Shown here piece by piece: positions 62,465 through 64,000 of a stretch of DNA of 64,000 bases. Source of the stretch: Lutimaribacter saemankumensis (GTDB lineage: Bacteria; Pseudomonadota; Alphaproteobacteria; Rhodobacterales; Rhodobacteraceae); assembly GCF_900100005.1 (NCBI RefSeq), contig NZ_FNEB01000001.1:558001-622000 (forward strand), given 5' to 3'. A program made the translations under genes and the position numbers. The notes under the pieces were generated by a model that had not been told where the DNA came from, did not search any database, and was given only the letters and a program-made list of their open reading frames with translations. The number at the start of each line of letters is the position of its first letter. The first letter of the stretch is position 1.

Positions 62465-62477
62465 AATGGTATACATT
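62465..62477. promoter_or_regulatory. short palindromic element upstream of acnA
   Basis: AATGGTATACATT is a near-palindrome centred on GTATAC, resembling operators of GntR-type regulators. It lies 84 bp before the acnA start in the divergent region with the DUF1223 gene. Function is not established. Confidence 0.3.
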
Positions 62478-62560
62478 TTCGTCACACCCCCCTTGAACGG
62501 ATGCCGGGGATGCGGCAGAAGCATCGCAAACATGTCATCCCCGCAAGCACGGAGGCCCAT

Positions 62561-64000
<1,440 letters not shown>

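Overview
This 64 kb window is chromosomal DNA from an alphaproteobacterium of the Rhodobacterales, most likely a marine member of the Roseobacter group. The evidence is high G+C content with Rhodobacteraceae-style codon use, a Rhodobacter-type gene transfer agent (GTA) cluster, a pyruvate dehydrogenase E1-beta subunit with its own lipoyl domain, a glnB-glnA pair, and a clear DMSP lyase of the DddP type. No rRNA genes, CRISPR arrays, transposases or integrases are visible. One tRNA gene, tRNA-Leu(UAG), is present.

Layout. 1-3.5 kb: the 3' end of a class I fructose-bisphosphate aldolase gene, a LysR regulator, a DUF465 small protein followed by a coding-like stretch with no standard start codon, and an AidB-type acyl-CoA dehydrogenase. 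3.7-7.9 kb: an FtsB-like division protein, then pdhA-pdhB-pdhC ending at a strong terminator. 8-10.5 kb: a membrane permease, cysE and a short DksA/TraR zinc-finger protein. 10.8-24.8 kb: a complete GTA structural cluster on the minus strand, from gene 1 (small terminase-like) to gene 15 (host-specificity TIM-barrel protein), with many ATGA-type overlaps. Gene 15 is broken by a one-base frameshift in a run of seven G. Upstream of gene 1 lie a TTGACA promoter, an intrinsic terminator about 20 nt beyond the predicted transcription start, and a 13-codon leader ORF. 24.9-33.4 kb: an SLC13 permease, mltG, and the fatty-acid genes fabF, acpP, fabG and fabD, with an antiporter and a HisA-like gene between acpP and fabF.

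33.5-39.6 kb: a cytochrome b561-YceI fusion, an amidase, a VOC protein, a separate periplasmic YceI protein, a small membrane protein, and the ribosomal operon rpsF-rpsR-rplI. 39.6-46.2 kb: a DUF1330 protein, trigger factor, tRNA-Leu beside a 50-bp direct repeat, a stand-alone Hint-domain protein, the NAD(P)HX repair enzyme, and glnB-glnA. 46.3-54.6 kb: hypothetical proteins, a PAS-LuxR regulator, a lytic transglycosylase, a DUF3445 (HODM-like) protein, a secreted glycerophosphodiesterase, dddP and a small convergent ORF. 54.8-64 kb: an alpha/beta-hydrolase-OsmC fusion, an unusual glycosidase-like protein, purB, a tiny secreted cysteine peptide, a frameshifted FliG homologue, a DMT exporter, a DUF1223 thioredoxin-like protein and the 5' part of acnA.

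Most of the window is core metabolism and housekeeping. The most interesting parts are the GTA leader, whose promoter-terminator arrangement suggests control by anti-termination, the two one-base frameshifts in otherwise conserved genes, the HisA-like paralogue with a D-to-E change at the first catalytic position, and the glycosidase-like protein. All functional names come from reading protein motifs by eye. No database search was run.
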